Part shown: positions 15,084 through 16,400 of the stretch, one piece after another
Numbering within the stretch: the first letter of the stretch is position 1
Layout: every line of letters begins with the position of its first letter
Origin: Candidatus Fermentithermobacillaceae bacterium UBA3951
GTDB lineage: Bacteria; Bacillota; Sulfobacillia; Fermentithermobacillales; Fermentithermobacillaceae
Direction: 5' to 3'
NCBI GenBank assembly: GCA_002385465.1
Contig: DGDN01000089.1
Location: 1-16,400, forward strand
Length of the DNA: 16,400 nucleotides
Program-made: the position numbers and the translations under genes
The notes under the pieces: model-generated
What the model saw: the letters and a program-made list of their open reading frames with translations, nothing else
The model's database searches: none
Told to the model about the DNA's origin: nothing

Positions 15084-16244
15084 TTAATCACTTCTAAGAG
15101 CTTCGACAGGCGCCAACCTCGAAGCACGATACGCAGGGTAGACCCCGAACACAAATCCTACCAGCACGGCGAAAGCGAAGGCGACGCCGATGGATGTAGG
15201 CGACACGGCAGTCCGGGCTCCCACCCTCTCCACCGCCCTGGAGGCAAATATGCCGAGCAGGACTCCAACAACTCCGCCCAAGGAACAGAGCATGGCGCTC
15301 TCGAACAAGAACTGCAGCATCACGTGGAACCGCTTTGCCCCTACGGCCATCCGGAGACCTATCTCCCTGGTACGCTCCGCGACGGCCACCAGCATGATGT
15401 TCATGACTCCGATACCGCCCACCAAGAGCGAGACTCCGGCGATGGCTCCAAGCATGAGAGTCATGGTCCTGGTAGAAGCCTGAAGCTGGTCAAGCATCTC
15501 TTGCTGTGTCCACACGTAGACGGCGTTTTCACCGTACTTAGACTCGAAGATACGCTCTACCGTAACCTTTACGATGGGGACCGTATTCTTGTTTGTCGCC
15601 TTCATGAAGACTTCGTCAACCCTGTTGGTGCCCCGGCCGCGCTGGGCTACCGTGAGGGGGACGAGGATCATGTGGTCTACGCCTTCCCCCAGGTTCTGGC
15701 CCTTTTCCTCCATGACGCCGATTATCTGAAATGGCCTCTGGTCCATGTAGATGGTCTTCCCCACGGGGTTTCTGCCTGCAAAGAGGTCTTGCACCACCTG
15801 CCAGCCCAACACGCACACGGGACGGGCTATCTCCATTTCAACGTCTGTGAAGAACCTGCCTATGTACACCTCGTGTTCCCGGATCTTCGGGAATATGGGT
15901 GTGACACCCATGGTGGGTGCCCAGCGCTGTTTCCCCTCGTAAGTGATCTGAGCACCCCAGCTCACCGTAGGCATCACCATTTCCATGTCGGGAACACGCT
16001 CTTTAAGGGTGCTTACCTGTTCGATAGTGAGCCGGGCATCCCACCTCTGCATATACATCCTGAGGATGTTGGTCCCTATGCTCTCGAAGTTCTCAATGAC
16101 GTCGCGCCTCGCACCTTCACCGATCGATACCAAGGCGATGACCGAAGCGACTCCTATGATGACTCCCAGCATCGTGAGCGCCGAGCGCATCTTGTTGCCG
16201 GTAAGTCCCCTCACGGACACCTTGAAAACGTCTAGCGTGCGCAC
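15084..16244 (-). CDS. MacB-type ABC transporter permease
   Basis: 386 aa. The N-terminal KMRSALTMLGVIIGVASVIALVSIG (about 18-42) is the typical first transmembrane helix and entry to the MacB periplasmic core domain (about 45-240). The FtsX-like permease domain follows (about 262-380) with three membrane segments and the motif GIGVMNIMLVAVAERTREIGLRMAVGA, ending APVEALRSD. Such permeases export peptides, lipids or drugs by mechanotransmission and need a separate or fused ATPase. This protein has no nucleotide-binding domain. The start is GTG, with AGGAGG 7 nt upstream. The preceding gene on the same strand, 30 bp away, resembles an adaptor protein, so this is part of a MacAB-like exporter. 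The 70-base gap to comEC shows no clear terminator. Confidence 0.93.
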   Translation of the reverse strand: MRTLDVFKVSVRGLTGNKMRSALTMLGVIIGVASVIALVSIGEGARRDVIENFESIGTNILRMYMQRWDARLTIEQVSTLKERVPDMEMVMPTVSWGAQITYEGKQRWAPTMGVTPIFPKIREHEVYIGRFFTDVEMEIARPVCVLGWQVVQDLFAGRNPVGKTIYMDQRPFQIIGVMEEKGQNLGEGVDHMILVPLTVAQRGRGTNRVDEVFMKATNKNTVPIVKVTVERIFESKYGENAVYVWTQQEMLDQLQASTRTMTLMLGAIAGVSLLVGGIGVMNIMLVAVAERTREIGLRMAVGAKRFHVMLQFLFESAMLCSLGGVVGVLLGIFASRAVERVGARTAVSPTSIGVAFAFAVLVGFVFGVYPAYRASRLAPVEALRSD

Positions 16245-16274
16245 CCGTATCCCTCCTTTCCGGACTGGCCCATC

Positions 16275-16400
16275 TTAGTACCTCCGTATGACCATCCCGG
16301 GCCCTCCCATAGAGGGATCGTTGGGGTCCTTGGTCATCCCGACCACGACTTCCTGGCCTTCGGTAAGCCCGCTCATGATCTCGGCGAACATGTCGTTCAT
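16275..16400 (-). CDS. C-terminal end of a probable efflux adaptor (MFP/HlyD type), cut by window edge
   Basis: Reading the - strand from the window edge gives 41 codons and a TAA (16275-16277). The peptide contains AEIMSGLTEGQEVVVG and ends in a Met/Gly/Pro-rich tail, GGPGMVIRRY. The phrase xSGLxEGxxVVVG is characteristic of the last beta-strand region of periplasmic/extracellular adaptors of ABC and RND pumps. Its position 30 bp upstream of a MacB-type permease on the same strand supports this. The first codon in the window is not necessarily the gene start; the protein surely continues past 16400. Confidence 0.75.
   Translation of the reverse strand: MNDMFAEIMSGLTEGQEVVVGMTKDPNDPSMGGPGMVIRRY

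Noticed and set aside
15324..16235. 303-residue open frame on the + strand opposite the permease
   Set aside because: It lies wholly inside a well-supported MacB-type gene, is His/Asp-rich shadow sequence in a GC-rich region, and has no domain character.
1..16400. Mobile elements, CRISPR arrays, phage genes or toxin-antitoxin pairs
   Set aside because: No transposase, integrase, regularly spaced repeats or small paired genes were seen on either strand; the tRNA cluster shows no integrated element beside it in this window.

Overview
The window looks like an ordinary core-chromosome segment of a moderately GC-rich member of the Bacillota, most likely Clostridia-like or Limnochordia-like; I cannot resolve it further. 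The reasons are a T-box leader ahead of valS, a comEC / holA / rpsT neighbourhood like that of Bacillus and clostridia, strong AGGAGG-type ribosome sites, frequent GTG and TTG starts, a VanW-family protein, and an Amidase_6-type secreted hydrolase. I see no insertion sequence, phage gene, CRISPR array or toxin system.

Layout. 1-205: the end of a tRNA cluster (partial tRNA-Asn, a CAU-anticodon tRNA, tRNA-Glu), followed by two candidate terminator hairpins. 398-1612 (+): a membrane-bound diguanylate cyclase (GGDEF) with an intact inhibitory site. 1625-4187 (-): an HD-GYP c-di-GMP phosphodiesterase-type protein followed by a membrane-anchored amidase-domain protein, convergent with the cyclase. 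4248-4602: a promoter and a valine-specific T-box leader. 4600-9541 (+): valS, folC and a SPOR-domain membrane protein, probably one transcription unit. 9650-9901 (+): rpsT, with a TTG start. 9952-15013 (-): comEC, a VanW-family gene and holA, tightly packed and reading toward rpsT. 15084-16400 (-): a MacB-type ABC permease and, upstream of it, the last 41 codons of a protein whose end resembles a periplasmic/extracellular adaptor (MFP/HlyD type).

How they fit. valS, folC, rpsT and holA are housekeeping genes for aminoacylation, folate polyglutamylation, the ribosome and the replication clamp loader. The cyclase and the HD-GYP protein could make and break the same second messenger within 4 kb. 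The adaptor and permease are two parts of a MacAB-like exporter whose ATPase is not visible here.

The observation most worth a second look is the valS T-box. Its antiterminator and competing hairpin can be drawn precisely, but the hairpin is not followed by a U-run. The T-box bases ACCGCGAA are also perfectly complementary to the bases covering the GTG start codon of valS. This suggests control of translation by start-codon sequestration rather than by transcription termination. The rest of the window is conventional, apart from several start-codon corrections and an insertion in the ComEC hydrolase domain.
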